64,000 nt of DNA. Source: Lepus europaeus (lineage: Eukaryota > Chordata > Mammalia > Lagomorpha > Leporidae). The position numbers and the translations under genes were made by a program. Below the pieces are notes generated by a model. It was given only the letters and a program-made list of their open reading frames with translations, was not told the DNA's origin and made no database searches. Shown here one piece after another: positions 23,278 through 50,784 of this stretch (the first letter of the stretch is position 1; each line of letters opens with the position of its first letter). The DNA is taken from the NCBI RefSeq assembly GCF_033115175.1, contig NC_084839.1, forward strand, positions 43,323,501-43,387,500, given 5' to 3'.

Positions 23278-26200
23278 CTGTGAAAAATCGACATCAGTTT
23301 TAAGACTTATGTAAACCTGTATCTTCTCCTAAAGCACCATTTTTGGAAGGGTCATTTATAAGTAGAATTTCTGTTTGCTTTTGAGTTTAATGACATCCTA
23401 TCAAATCTCACGGGCCTTCAAAAAGTTCAGAGAAATGTCTTAAAAATTATGAAAGAGATTTCAAAATTCTTTGCACCAAAGTAAACATTATCATTCGGTT
23501 CCACTTTTCTGCAAAGTTTCTGAGATTCTCTGGTACTATAAACACTCTTCATAGACAATATTTCAAGAGAATCACGATTAATTTCTTTCTGAAAAATTGC
23601 TAGTTATAGCAAATGGGTTACACTTGAATTGTAACTTTTTAAAAGGTAACTTTGGGCTGGCGCCGCGGCTCACTAGGCTAATCCTCCGGGTTCTAGTCCC
23701 AGTCGGGGCGCTGGATTCTATCCCGGTTGCCCCTCTTCCAGGCCAGCTCTCTGCTATGGCCCGGGAAGGCAGTGGAGGATGGCCCAAGTGCTTGGGCCCT
23801 GCACCCCATGGGAGACCAGGATAAGCACCTGGCTCCTGCCATCGGATCAGCGCGGTTTGGAGGGTAAACCAACAGCAAAAGGAAGACCTTTCTCTCTCTC
23901 TCTCTCTCTCACTGTCCACTCTGCCTGTCAAAAAAAAAAAAAAAAAAAGGTAACTTTGGATAATACTTTGATATGTGATTCAACTTTTTTTTTTTTTTTT
24001 TTTTTTTCGACAGGCAGAGTTAGACAGTGAGAGAGAGAGAGAGACAGAGAGAAAGGATTTCCTTCCATTGGTTCACTCCCCAAATCGCCGCTACGGCCAG
24101 CACGCTGCGCTGATCTGAAGCCAGGAGCCAGGTGCTTCCTCCTGGTCTCCTATGGGGTGCAGGGCCCAAGCACTTGGGCCATCCTCCACTGCCTTCCCAG
24201 GCCACAGCAGAGAGCTGGACTGGAAGAGGAGCAACCGGGACAGAATTCGGCACTCCAGGCAGGACTAGAACGCCAGCTGTGATTCAACTTTGACTACAAA
24301 TTTCAGGCCACTAGTGAGACCGCTCGGGATAGATTCTCAACTCTCTTATTTCAGCTTAGTGAAGACTGTTTCTCTCTAACCTTCAAGAGAGAAACTGAAA
24401 GTTAATGAGACTGAGGACGGACTGGAAGCCCATATGGTCTACTTACGCCCAGAAAGAGGTTTGGTACTTTCAACAGAGATTTGGTGCTTGCCGATCACAG
24501 GCACAGTGCGGCTGGATGGCCAGACCTGAAGGTTTAGTGACGGCTACTCTCGTGGCTGTCTTCCCGCTGAGCGCTCAGCTCACCCCACCATGATTAACTT
24601 TAGGTGTTTCACCTGCATGTCAAGGCATCCCTTGCTGGAGTGCTTGCGTTCAAGTCCAGCTCCATCCACCTCTAAGGCCACTGCAGTGATCTGGGGAGTA
24701 AACCTGCAGATGGGAGCTCTCTCTCTGCCTCTCAAGTAAGTATTTAAAAAATTAGCTCAGTCCCAAGGAGGCTGTGATCCATGGGCCCCTCTGTTATTGA
24801 AGGGTACTGAGGATACTGAATATAGAAAATATGTCTGCAGTACAGAAACAGTACTTTTCTTTCATAAATCACCATCTTACTTCTATGAATTGACCACGGT
24901 AACAAATGTTATCGTAGGCTCTGTGCCGACTAAGATAAAAGTCAAAACCACAACACCGTCCCACAGTGTGAGGCTTTTCTTTCTTGCACAACCTCACTAA
25001 GATCATAAATCAGACCACAGGCTGACCTTATCTAGGTATTCTGTGAAACATCTACGTTCCTGGGCTTGTTTTATTTTCCCAATCTTTTGTTTGCACTTAA
25101 AATTTAAGGTTGATTTCCCCTTTATCTGCTGACACAGAAGCTGAAAGGCCCACACAGATCTGAACCACCAGTCCAGTGCTAGCTTAAAAGCTAAGGCTGA
25201 TTAAAATATCAACGGGAATTGGAATCATCTGAATAAGAAAGACTGAAATGTACACACTGTTAATGCTACTCTCCACCATCCTTCTCTTTCAAAATATGAA
25301 GACTTCCGTGTTGGTTTCTATTGAAAAACATAAAATACACTTATTTTTGAGAGATGATCCTTTAGAACTATGTATCATTTATAAAACATTTACTTGAAGA
25401 AATTAATACCTGTACCAAATTGATAAGCCTTCATTAAAATAAAAGCTACATAATGATAAATTTTGCTTATGTTTTATTTCCTTAAATTGCTTTTATATTC
25501 TTACATGCAAATTTCCTTGGTAAACTTAGAGTAATAAACATTGCATTTCAGAGATATTGAAAGGATAGTTGACGTGACAAAATTTGGCGTTCCTAGTAAA
25601 GAGTTGGGATTGACGACAGATGGATTTAGGTGTGAACCAGAGCCCAACACTGCCCAGCTAAGGGCACTGGGAAAGTCACAAGAACATCAGAACATACCGG
25701 AGGCGGCATGAAAATCAGGCATTGCCCATAGAAACACTTGCACCCGTAATCACCGTTCAATACATGGCAGCTTTAATTTTTAACACCTCTGCCAAGTCAA
25801 CAGGTCGGTTATTTCAATAGCTTTAATCCATTCTACTTGGTACCACTGGGCTTTAATTTTACTATGAAATATGTGTATTTCTTAAAACATTGTTCCATCC
25901 ACACTGCTCTTTTTGGACGTGTATATATTATTGATGAATCTTCCTGGCTGTGCATTGTATAGTCCCAGAAAGCTTTCTCAGGCAGGTCAAGACAGACGTC
26001 CCACCTCTACGGAGAAACAAGGAGAGGAGGTGGTGAGGAGAGCAAAGAAACACGCTCAATCCAAAGCAATGGAACCGGCAGCTGCGGCTTGGTTTTGCCC
26101 AAGGCACGTGATCGAAACTCATCCACCGTTTCATATTCATCTTAAGGGGAAAAAATAAAAGATGGGTTCATCATCCCTCATCCAAATTTACTTAAAAATG

Positions 26201-26612
26201 CAATATTAGTTTTTAAAAAAATTTTTATAAATAAATACTGAAGTAGGAGGCGGGACAAAACGTCCCTCATAGCCTAAGGGAGGAAAACTCCATTCTCCAG
26301 GCAGGCAGAAGGAAAAAGGAAAGAAATCTCCTGATTGTCTAGTGCAATTAATGGGGAGGAGGCAGGCACGGAAATGGTGAGGGGAAGGCTAGCGGAGGCC
26401 GCAAGGGAAGATCCAGTGAAGACCGAGTAGAAGACCCCGGTCACAGACGCCTGGGCAGGGAGAGGGGCCCACAGGCCGGAAACCAGAGAGGCGGGAAAGG
26501 GCAGCGCGGGGCAGGAGGACGCCGGCCGCACCGACGCCGCGGCGAGCAATTCCCGCTCCAGATCCTCCCGTGCTCCGGCGCTGGAGGTGATGGTGACGCC
26601 CTGCTGATCCAT
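23020..26612 (-). CDS. STPG4: STPG4, 5' part (exons 1-3, continues beyond window start)
   Basis: The coding segments join(26532-26612, 25258-25317, 23020-23277) on the minus strand give 133 residues in one frame (27+20+86). The protein begins [11 protein letters not shown], passes through [13 protein letters not shown] and reaches [17 protein letters not shown] and [16 protein letters not shown] recognise this as STPG4 (C2orf61/Gse), a sperm-tail PG-rich repeat protein; the TPIPGTYH stretch is one PG repeat. In mouse the protein is a gonad-enriched maternal factor linked to chromatin reprogramming and demethylation of the paternal genome in the zygote. That role comes from the family, not from this sequence. 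All three exon ends are in phase 0 with GT/AG borders. The gene starts in a CpG island and lies about 5.8 kb downstream of the CALM2 poly(A) site, on the same strand, as in human. The remaining C-terminal exons were not found in 1-23019. Confidence 0.88.
23278..23640 (-). other. STPG4 intron 2, unique part
   Basis: AT-rich sequence without recognised repeats between exon 3 and the first SINE of intron 2. Confidence 0.5.
23655..23945 (+). mobile_element. CSINE, poly(A) sub-type, small internal deletion
   Basis: GGCTGGCGCCGCGGCTCACT leads to CCACTCTGCCTGTC plus poly(A). AAAGGTAACTTTG flanks both sides. The low divergence suggests a young copy. Confidence 0.93.
23988..24277 (-). mobile_element. 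CSINE, poly(A) sub-type, 5'-truncated
   Basis: A T-run followed by CGACAGGCAGAGTTAGACAG, ending at GGACTAGAACGCCAGC without the A-box head. TGTGATTCAACTTT flanks both sides. Confidence 0.93.
24600..24752 (+). mobile_element. Old CSINE fragment
   Basis: GTTCAAGTCCAGCTCCATCC, GATCTGGGGAGTAAACCTGC and CTCTCAAGTAAGTATTT remain. Confidence 0.65.
24753..25257 (-). other. STPG4 intron 2, no repeat recognised
   Basis: Single-copy-like sequence leading up to exon 2. Confidence 0.5.
25258..25317 (-). CDS. STPG4: STPG4 exon 2 (60 bp)
   Basis: A 60-base exon of 20 codons reads [20 protein letters not shown]. It is too short to show up as an open frame of its own. The acceptor is TTTTTCAATAG|AAACC and the donor ACA|GTGTGT. 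It links in frame to exons 1 and 3. The FEREGWWR core is the recognisable STPG4 N-terminal motif. Confidence 0.85.
25318..26399 (-). other. STPG4 intron 1, no repeat recognised
   Basis: Single-copy-like sequence. No SINE lies in about 1.2 kb of intron 1. The 70-codon minus-strand frame at 25928-26140 has no family resemblance. Confidence 0.5.
26532..26612 (-). CDS. STPG4: STPG4 exon 1 (coding part)
   Basis: This segment codes for 27 residues, [11 protein letters not shown] through LLAAAS. The start is the ATG in CGGCGCCATGG, which has G at +4 and matches the start of the human protein (MDQ...). The donor is TCG|GTGCGG, weak but GT, and in phase 0 with exon 2. The exon sits in a CpG-rich segment. 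Confidence 0.8.
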
Positions 26613-26644
26613 GGCGCCGCTCGCCGGGCCCAGGCTGGGGCCCC

Positions 26645-26653
26645 GTTGCTAGG
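26645..26653 (+). promoter_or_regulatory. X-box (RFX) half-site candidate upstream of STPG4
   Basis: GTTGCTAGG lies about 35 bases upstream of the STPG4 ATG. It resembles half of the RFX X-box (GTTGCCATGGCAAC type). RFX2 drives many testis and ciliary genes, so the position is suggestive, but a 9-base match in GC-rich DNA can be chance. Confidence 0.3.
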
Positions 26654-26994
26654 AGGCGCCTGTGACGGCGGGCGGCGGGGCGCCCAGGGGTGGGGGAGAG
26701 CGGCGCGCACGCGGCCCGGGAGGCGCCCACGCGCGCGTGCCATGAGGAAGTCCCTGGAGTCCCCAGAGCAGCGTCCTCAGGTGAGAAGCTGCGTCGAGGG
26801 AGGGACTCACAACCTCCACCAGCTCCGACCCCCGACAGAAATTCAGTGTGTGTGGTGGGGGGGAGGGCTCGCACAGGATTCCCTGGCTCCCACGCCAGGG
26901 ACCACTCCTTTCCTCTCCGGATTTTCACGTGGCCTCTCCCCTTTCAAAACCAACCTTCCGCTCAACCCTAAGTTCATTTTGTGGAGCACCGCCC

Positions 26995-27135
26995 GTGTTG
27001 CTGGGACTTCATCTAAGCCTCATAACCACCTTGAAAAGCAGGTTTTGGTCCCGGTTTTGTGGATGAGGAAAGAGCGGTGAGGCAGCAACACTCATCAGTT
27101 GGCAGAGTTCAGATCCGTGGCTGAGCCCCGAGCCC
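26995..27135 (-). mobile_element. MIR-like fragment
   Basis: The order CATCTAAGCCTCATAACCAC, then TTTGTGGATGAGGAAAGAG, then GGCAGAGTTCAGATCC matches an antisense MIR core. Confidence 0.55.
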
Positions 27136-28848
27136 CATTGCCCAACTTCCCAGAGTGACGTGGACTCGGCTCTTTCCTCACCTCCCATGCTTTCCCTCAC
27201 CGCCTTCCTGCACACACCTTGCAAAAGAGACGGGACTTGCCAAAGCCTCCAGCGACCCGGCTGCTACAGTGGGGCACTGGGAGTTCCTGTGCTAGCAGCC
27301 TTCATCTTTCCCCGCTGCCTTGGCTCCTTCCTCCTCCTCGCTGGACCACCTCTGAGCGCTGGCCGCATTTGATTGATCTCTGCCTGGGGTTAGTGAGATG
27401 CAGCTGAGATGTTCAGAACTGTTTGGCACTGTGCCTTCAGTAATGTGGGCTCCTCCCTTCAGGCCAAAGGCAACATCGACAGGGCATTCCCTTCTCTCTG
27501 AGACCTCATGCTCTGTACCACGCTCGCAAACCCAACAGCCATCTCCACATTTCCCTCTCAATGTATCTTTTTCACCTGGAATGCTACCTTTTTTTGACTA
27601 CCCAGCATATCTTCAAGGGCCACCGCTTGGAATAATCATCTCTAGGCCTAGTCCATCATGTCCCAAAGGACGTGTGCATAAGCACACACTCTTAGACTCT
27701 CCCCTGATTTTAAACACAACTAAAACACAAGTTTTAAAAATTGAGTCTTTGGGACACACAGGTGATTAACATTTGAATAAATGACCAGTTTCCCCCTCTA
27801 TAAAGCCAAAGAATGGATTAGTTTCTCAAAAAACTGATGTTCATATCAAGTATGTGGAGACCCTGTTAAAACAGATTTCCATTCTAATTCTGGGGCAAGG
27901 CCTAAGATTCTGCATTTCTTCCAAGACCCCAGGTGACCTTTGGGTGACTTTTAAGGTGCAAGAGACTACAGGACTTCCATCTCCTCTTAAAAAACTAGAA
28001 AGGCCCCAGGTTAAAATAGTGAAATTAGAAGGCTGAGGGGGAGGTAAACACCAGAGTCCTCACACTCAGGGAACTCGGTCTCAGTATAAGGAGTTAATCA
28101 AGTCCATCCTGTGCCTCATTTCATTTTCTTATTTTGGCTGAGCCTGTAAAACTAGCTCAGCAGACCAGGGACTGGTACCCTCTAGAGAGGTGCCAGTGCC
28201 AGTACAGCGAAGTCCAGAAACCCACACAAGGTGTGAAATTGAGGAGAGTATTTGAGGAAATAGTTTAAGCATCTCAAAAATAGAAACAGCATGGGTCAAT
28301 GATTTCAAGGACTTTACCCATAAAATAGATTAAGCATGTAGGATAAACAAAATGTCCTCTGAAGAAAACACTGTGTTATGCAGCCTAAGATTTATTTTTA
28401 GGGTAACCTAAAAGTTTGGAATAGGTCCCGATGGGGAGGCATTTTTCAGAATACAAAACTACAGTACACAGAGCTCAACAATGGCTCCATTTCTGATTTT
28501 TACAAGTCTTACCTTCTTCCAAAAATTCAAGGAAAATGCATTACACCTGAGGATGATCCTTAATCGCAAAGGTGACTTTTTTTGTAAAATTATCTGAGAG
28601 CAAAATCTTCAGATGAATTAAATTACCATAATCCTGCTAACACAAAACTAAAACTGGTTAAGACTTGAAGTGTTTCCTTAAAACTATACCCCTGGATATT
28701 TACAGGAAGTAATGGAAATGAGATTTCAATCCAGCTCAGTATGTGCTTAATTATGAATACTGTCCTATAGTTCAATTTCCTGTTATTCAAGATAATGCCT
28801 ACCCTGTGACTTTTGGAAAGGCTACAACACAAAAACCACACAAAACCA

Positions 28849-28867
28849 CACACACACACACACACAC
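28849..28867 (+). repeat. (CA)n microsatellite
   Basis: About nine uninterrupted CA units. Confidence 0.85.
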
Positions 28868-28904
28868 GGGCCCAAAAAATGTTTCACCTCCTCCCTTATT
28901 ATCA

Positions 28905-29270
28905 ACTTAACACGCACTGTTTACAACACCAAGATAGGGAGTCAATCAAGGTATCCATCATCAATATGTGGATTAAAAAAACGTGTACATACACACAATG
29001 GGATACCATTCGGTCACAAAAAATGAAATCCTTTTAAGTCATTCAGACACAGGAAGTATCACAAGTTCTCATATGCGGAAGCTAAAAAAAAATCTGAACA
29101 CAGAATGCAGATCACAAGAATCTGGGTGGGGGTGATAGCAGGAAACTGGATTAAAAATAGGGAAAGTTGGGTGTGGTTTTTGGACACATAGTAAAATATA
29201 TTGAGAAGTTGGGTGTGAGATATATGGAACTCTGCACAAGTATAATTTTTGGTTTATAATTTTCAAAAGG
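28905..29270 (+). mobile_element. L1 3' end fragment (ORF2 end and 3'UTR)
   Basis: ACACAATGGGATACCATTCG, ACAAAAAATGAAATCC and TCACAAGTTCTCATATGCGG are typical L1 3'-end words. Confidence 0.7.
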
Positions 29271-29274
29271 TAAG

Positions 29275-29540
29275 GCTCCACCTTGCAGTGCCAGCATCCC
29301 ACATGGGCACAGGTTCAAGTCCTGGCTGCTCTGCTTCTGATCCAGCTCTCTGCTATGACCTAGGAAAGCAGTGGAAGATGGCCCAAGTCCTTGGGCCCTG
29401 CACCCAGTGGGAGACCTGGAAGCTTCAGGCTCCTGGCTTCAGATCGGCCCAGCTCCGGCTATTGCAGCCATTTGGGGAGTGAACCAGCAGATGGAAGGCT
29501 GGTCTCTCTTCTTTGCCTCAAATAAATGGTTTAAAAAATT
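29275..29540 (+). mobile_element. CSINE, 5'-truncated
   Basis: It starts within CACCTTGCAGTGCCAGCATCC, just after the A-box, and ends TTTGCCTCAAATAAATGG. Confidence 0.88.
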
Positions 29541-29724
29541 TAAAAAACTTCAAACTGTTGAAACTGGAAAGACACTAATATTAACTACCTGATTTCCTCA
29601 TTTTTCAGGGTTAACTGGTTTACAGTTAACACTGACCAAGCAAACACCAAGATGTTAAGATGTATGCTAAGGTATTCTACCTTCAATAATTTCACTGAAT
29701 TTAAAAACAAAACAAAAACCAAGT

Positions 29725-30255
29725 TGGGTCAGGCATTAATGCAACTGTTAAGATGCCCACATCCCATCTAGGATTCCCTGGGTATCAGCTTAGCTTCTGA
29801 CCCAGTTCCCTGCTAACTTTAAGATTTACTTATTTGAAAAGCAGAGTGAGAGAGGCAGAGAGAGAAAAGTCTTCCATCTGTTGGTTCACTTCCCAAATGG
29901 CCACTGCAGCTGGAGTTGGGCTGATCCTAAGCCAGGAGGCAGGAATTTCTTCTGGGTTTTTCACAAGAGTGCATGTGGCCCAAACACTTGGGCCATCTTT
30001 CTGCTGCTTTCCCAGGCCATAGCAGAGAGCTGGACTGGAAGTGCAACAGCTGGGACTCAAACTGTCCATATGTATGCTGGCACTGCAGGCAGCAGCTTTA
30101 CCCACTATGCCACAGCACTGGCCCCTCTCTGCTAATTAATGCACACCCTTCAAGGTAGTGAATGGGTCAAGTACTTGGTTCCCACTTCCCAGGTTGAGAC
30201 CCACAATGAGTTCCAGGCATTTGAGTGAACCAGCAAGATAGAAGGTCTCTTTAAA
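29725..30255 (+). mobile_element. Old CSINE split by a younger one
   Basis: The 5' half is at 29725-29818 (GGCATTAATGCAACTGTTAAG). The 3' half resumes at about 30126 (CTGCTAATTAATGCACACCC) and ends AGTGAACCAGCAAGATAG. Confidence 0.7.
29819..30124 (-). mobile_element. CSINE nested in an older SINE
   Basis: TAAGATTTACTTATTTGAAA leads to ACAGCACTGGCCCC. CTGCTAA flanks both sides. Confidence 0.9.
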
Positions 30256-30289
30256 CAGACAAAAACATTGTCAGAAACCAGCTGAATAA

Positions 30290-30395
30290 ATCATACCCAT
30301 TTCACAGGTTAAGGAAACCGAGGCTTGGATAATAACCTTCAAGGTCACACAGTTATCTGAAGACTACTACAGTTAAAACTCCAGGGCCCATACTT
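30290..30395 (-). mobile_element. MIR-like fragment
   Basis: CCCATTTCACAGGTTAAGG followed by AGGTCACACAGTTATCTG is the antisense MIR core. Confidence 0.65.
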
Positions 30396-30412
30396 ATTTT
30401 AAAAACCTAAAA

Positions 30413-30735
30413 TGTGGCCAGTGCTGTGGCGTAGCAGGTAAGACACCACCTGCATAGCTGGTATCTCATATGGGCACTGGTTGGAGTTGTGGCTGCTCTA
30501 CTTCTGACCCAGCTCTCTGCTATGGCTTGGGAAAGCAATGGAAGATGGCCCAAGTCCTTGGGCCCTTGCACCTGTGTGGAAGACCCAAAAGCAGCTCCTG
30601 GCTCCTAATCGGCACATCTCCGGCCGTTGCAGCCGACTGGGGAGTGAACCAGCGGATGGAACTCCTCTCTCTGCCTCTCCTTTTCTGTGTAACTCTTTCA
30701 AATAATCTTTAAACAAACAAACAAACAAAAAAACA
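30413..30735 (+). mobile_element. CSINE, full length
   Basis: TGGCCAGTGCTGTGGCGTAG leads to CTCTTTCAAATAATCTTTAA plus an (ACAA)n tail. Confidence 0.9.
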
Positions 30736-31465
30736 CTAAGAAAATGCCTCAACAACCAGAAACATGACTTTTGTTCCACCAAATACTTTGTTTGGATCTC
30801 CCTTTGACCAAACTCACTATGTCTAATAAATGGGGCCTCAGTAGAGCACACATCTAAAATCTTCCTATTTAATTCACCTGTGACAATATAATTACCCTCA
30901 TTAGGGTTATTAATGCCTATTAACTTCCCTTGCTGTCTAAAACATTCTTAATCACTCTTTTCCTCCATTAGCCATCCAGTTTCCTATTTTCTAGAACTAA
31001 AGAGCAACAATATTAAAACAAAGATGGGGCAGTATCATGCCAAATAAGGAATTGTCCCCTTGTTAATTAAAACCCTGTGGTAACAATTATACTTAATGTT
31101 TTAACCTTGGCTCTGGTTTGCTATGAAATCTTTCATTAAGTATTTAAAAGGTAGTTAAAAAGCAAAACCCTGACACTACCACCTTTTGAGTAGCTTAAAT
31201 TATAGAGAAAGCAATGCAAGCAAAAACTAAAACAAGGCTTAGTTATTGCCAGTCTACTTCCCTAAAGCCACCTTTTTGCAGTGAAATGTGTCACAGGCCA
31301 GCACAACTGAAAAATCCCTTTTTCTCTTGCAGTAATAGAATCTAAAAGCACAATTTAAAGATCAGAAAATAAAACCATAATGACACTCCAACTAGATTTG
31401 AACAGTTTTAACATTTTAAACATCTCTGTATAGCTGAAGTGAACATGGATAAAGATCTGAAGTTA
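30736..31465. other. No gene seen, intergenic
   Basis: AT-rich single-copy-like sequence downstream of CALM2. Confidence 0.45.
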
Positions 31466-31484
31466 AAGATTTTTTAAAATTAAC

Positions 31485-31531
31485 CTTTTTTTTTTTTTTT
31501 AATTTGAGAGTCAGAGTTACACAGGAGGAGA

Positions 31532-31571
<40 letters not shown>

Positions 31572-31834
31572 AAGAGAGAGAGAAAGATCTTCCATCTGCT
31601 GGTTATCTTCCCAATTGGCCACAACAGCGGGAGCTGTGCCGATCATGAGCCAGGAGCTTCTTCTGGGCCCCCCATGTGGGTGCAGGGGCCCAAGGATTTG
31701 GGCCATCTTCTGCTTTCCTAAGTCATAGCAGAGAGTTGGATCGGAAGAGGAGCAGGCAGGACTCAAACCGGCACCCATATGGGATGCTGGCACTGCCAGC
31801 AGTGGCTTTACCCATTATGCCACAGCACCAGCCC
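31485..31834 (-). mobile_element. CSINE, full length
   Basis: A T-run and GAGAGTCAGAGTTACACAG lead to CACAGCACCAGCCCC. It carries a GA tract of about 45 bases. Confidence 0.9.
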
Positions 31835-31969
31835 CGGAAAAGATTTTTAAAAGGTAGAGAACAACCACCTAACCTGCCACTAATTCCCATGCCAGGTACA
31901 AAAAGGTTTTCAGATTTCCCATTTGAATATTTAAAAGTACCCTCATTTAAACACTAAATACAATCTTGA

Positions 31970-32297
31970 GGCCAGCACTGTGGTTAAAGCCACCGCCTGC
32001 TGTGCCAGCATCCCATATGGGCACCGGTTCGAGTCCCAGATGTTCCACTTCCTATCCAGCTCTCTGCTATGGCCTGGGATAGCAGTAAAAGATGGTCCAA
32101 GTCCTTGGGCCCCTGTACCCACGTGGGAGACCTGGAAGAAGCTCCTGGCTCCTGGTTTCAGATCAGCACAGCTCTGGCTGTTGCAGCCAGTTGGGGAGTG
32201 AATCAGAGGATGGTAGACCTCTCTCTCTCTCTCTCTGCCTATCCTTCTCTCTGTGTGTAACTCTGACTTTCCAGTAAATAAATCTTTAAAAAAAAAT
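31970..32297 (+). mobile_element. CSINE, full length
   Basis: GAGGCCAGCACTGTGGTTAAAG (short A-box deletion) leads to TTTCCAGTAAATAAATC plus an A-run. It lies about 100 bases past the CALM2 poly(A) site. Confidence 0.9.
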
Positions 32298-32399
32298 TTA
32301 TCTATATATCAAGGTAGAACCAACTTCACATACTTCACATTTTATTCTCAAGATTAGACCTCCAAAGTTAATCAAATGACTCAGATTCAGAGCAACAGT

Positions 32400-33015
32400 T
32401 GGGTAAATTGTAATTTTTTTTTATTGGAAAACAAATATACAACTTGGAATGGATTTGAGGCAAATTGTGCCATAAGCAGATTTTCTTTAAGTGGCTAAAC
32501 AAAGTTTAAAAAGCAAGTAACAATAAAAGAAAATGTTTCTGGTACAGGACCAGCAGTACAAAAAAATAGTGTACGAGTACCTGGATAATACACCCGTTTT
32601 TGCAATAGTGCAACTTTTAAGTACATATTGTTGACTGTCCATAGTCCACGCAGAGTTACAACTCCACACTTCAACAACAACATGCTGACAGTTCCTAAAG
32701 AAAACTACTTAAAAAAAGGCATAACCCAGATGTTCCCTCATTTGACCAACTCCATCTAAGTTTAGATGTGCAGAAGGGCTTAGATATATCCAGAGTAAGC
32801 CACATGCAACATGTTACTTGATCAATTTCTAAAATAAGGTTTCAGGACAATGACAGTAAGATAAGGGAAGAAAACATGGAGGAATGAAGTCCTAATTACT
32901 ATACATGCATATTTTTTTGACAGTAGGGGGAAACCTTTTACAGATAAGTTACAAACAAAGAAAAGGCAAATAAACAATTTTGTACAAGAAATTTAACACA
33001 TTCTGTACAATGTCT
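32400..33015 (-). other. CALM2: CALM2 3' untranslated region
   Basis: About 600 bases of AT-rich sequence follow the stop codon and contain no repeat insertion. The segment resembles the known CALM2 3'UTR, including GTTGTATATTTGTTTTCC just before the poly(A) signal. The short minus-strand open frames here are not genes. Confidence 0.85.
32420..32425 (-). terminator. CALM2: CALM2 polyadenylation signal AATAAA
   Basis: On the minus strand TTTTCCAATAAA is followed by an A run and then TTACAATTTACCC. Cleavage is expected 10-30 bases further on, near 32400. Confidence 0.85.
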
Positions 33016-49910
<16,895 letters not shown>

Positions 49911-49980
49911 GCTGCAAGCGCTACCGGTTCCCGAGACGCGTCCACACAACCACTCAGCTCGCTCGCCCCACACGGACTAA
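49911..49980 (-). other. CALM2: CALM2 5' untranslated region (approximate)
   Basis: Read on the minus strand this region contains GAGTGGTTGTGTGG and GGAACCGGTAGCGCTTGCAG just before the ATG, which matches the CALM2 leader as I know it. The 5' end is inferred from a TATA-like motif about 25-30 bases further up. Confidence 0.65.
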
Positions 49981-50003
49981 TTCTCCTCCTCCGCCCCCAG
50001 CGC

Positions 50004-50011
50004 CTCATAAA
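50004..50011 (-). promoter_or_regulatory. CALM2: TATA-like element of CALM2
   Basis: On the minus strand GGTGTTTATGAGGCGC contains TTTATGAG, a weak TATA-like box in an otherwise GC-rich promoter. It sits about 95 bases upstream of the ATG, consistent with a start near 49975-49980. Confidence 0.4.
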
Positions 50012-50167
50012 CACCTCCCTCCGCCGGATCCCTCCGCCGCAGCCCAGATAACGGAACATCGCGAACGAGTCCCGGCCCACCCCACCCCCCCAGACTCTCC
50101 TCGAGACCCTGGGAGTCAGAGTTACTTGGTCAACAAGGCAAAAGATAAAGGGAAAGGGGGATACTGA

Positions 50168-50175
50168 TGACGTAA
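50168..50175 (+). promoter_or_regulatory. CRE/ATF-like site upstream of CALM2
   Basis: TGACGTAA is a cAMP-response-element variant (consensus TGACGTCA), about 190 bases above the probable CALM2 start and in the distal part of the CpG island. Its function is inferred from the motif only. Confidence 0.4.
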
Positions 50176-50784
50176 CTGGGTTTCACTCCCCAGCGGGCCG
50201 TTAAAACGCCGGTGGAGCCACGCCTGAGGGGCGCTACTTTGCGGCGCGGAGGAGCACCGTGCTGGCGACGCGTGTGCGAGGGCCATCGAGCCGGCCTCTG
50301 ATTGGCTGGTTCGTACCTGCAATGCGTCACTCGGCCTCGCAGCCGCCGCCGGGACGCGGTGCGGGTTGTGCCGTTGCTGCACGGGCCGCGCTGTCCTGGC
50401 AACTGCGCCAGGCGGCAGAGTCGCGTGCTTTGCGCTTGGCTGGGGAACCTTGCTCCTCCGCCCATCCTGCCCCGCCGCCCTCGCGCACACGGCTTGCCGG
50501 TCGCCGTTGAGGGGTGGACGAGAACACTTTAAGCCGAGAATGAAGCGCCCTGGGTTTGGCTTCTCGGCCCAGTGTGTCAGCCTCGTGGCGGCCACATTTT
50601 CCATTTCACTTCCTCACAAAAACCCGTGGAATCTGGGTGAGGGCGGATGCTGCCGCTGACAGGTTCATCTGAAGGGGGCTTCGTTGTCACTCCCCCCTGC
50701 CTTCCCTGCCCACGGTGATTTGTCAGAGAAAACAAAAAAGCCTCAGGACCGGAGACTGTGGGGCCGGTGCCTGACACTGAGGAG

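Larger units (their letters stand above)
26400..26860 (-). promoter_or_regulatory. STPG4: CpG island / STPG4 promoter region
   Basis: This stretch is markedly richer in G+C and CpG than its flanks and spans STPG4 exon 1. It includes a 12-base palindrome CACGCGCGCGTG at 26728-26739. No TATA box is obvious upstream of the ATG. The transcription start cannot be placed from sequence alone. Confidence 0.65.
26861..28900. other. STPG4-CALM2 intergenic, no gene seen
   Basis: Single-copy-like. A MIR-like minus-strand fragment (GTTTTGTGGATGAGGAAA) lies at about 26995-27135. A CA-repeat of about 10 units lies at 28849-28867. Confidence 0.5.

Noticed and set aside
26690-27080. Plus-strand frames of 93-144 codons next to the STPG4 island as a divergent gene
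   Set aside because: They have no domain or conserved motif, and one crosses a MIR-like fragment. Composition explains the open length.
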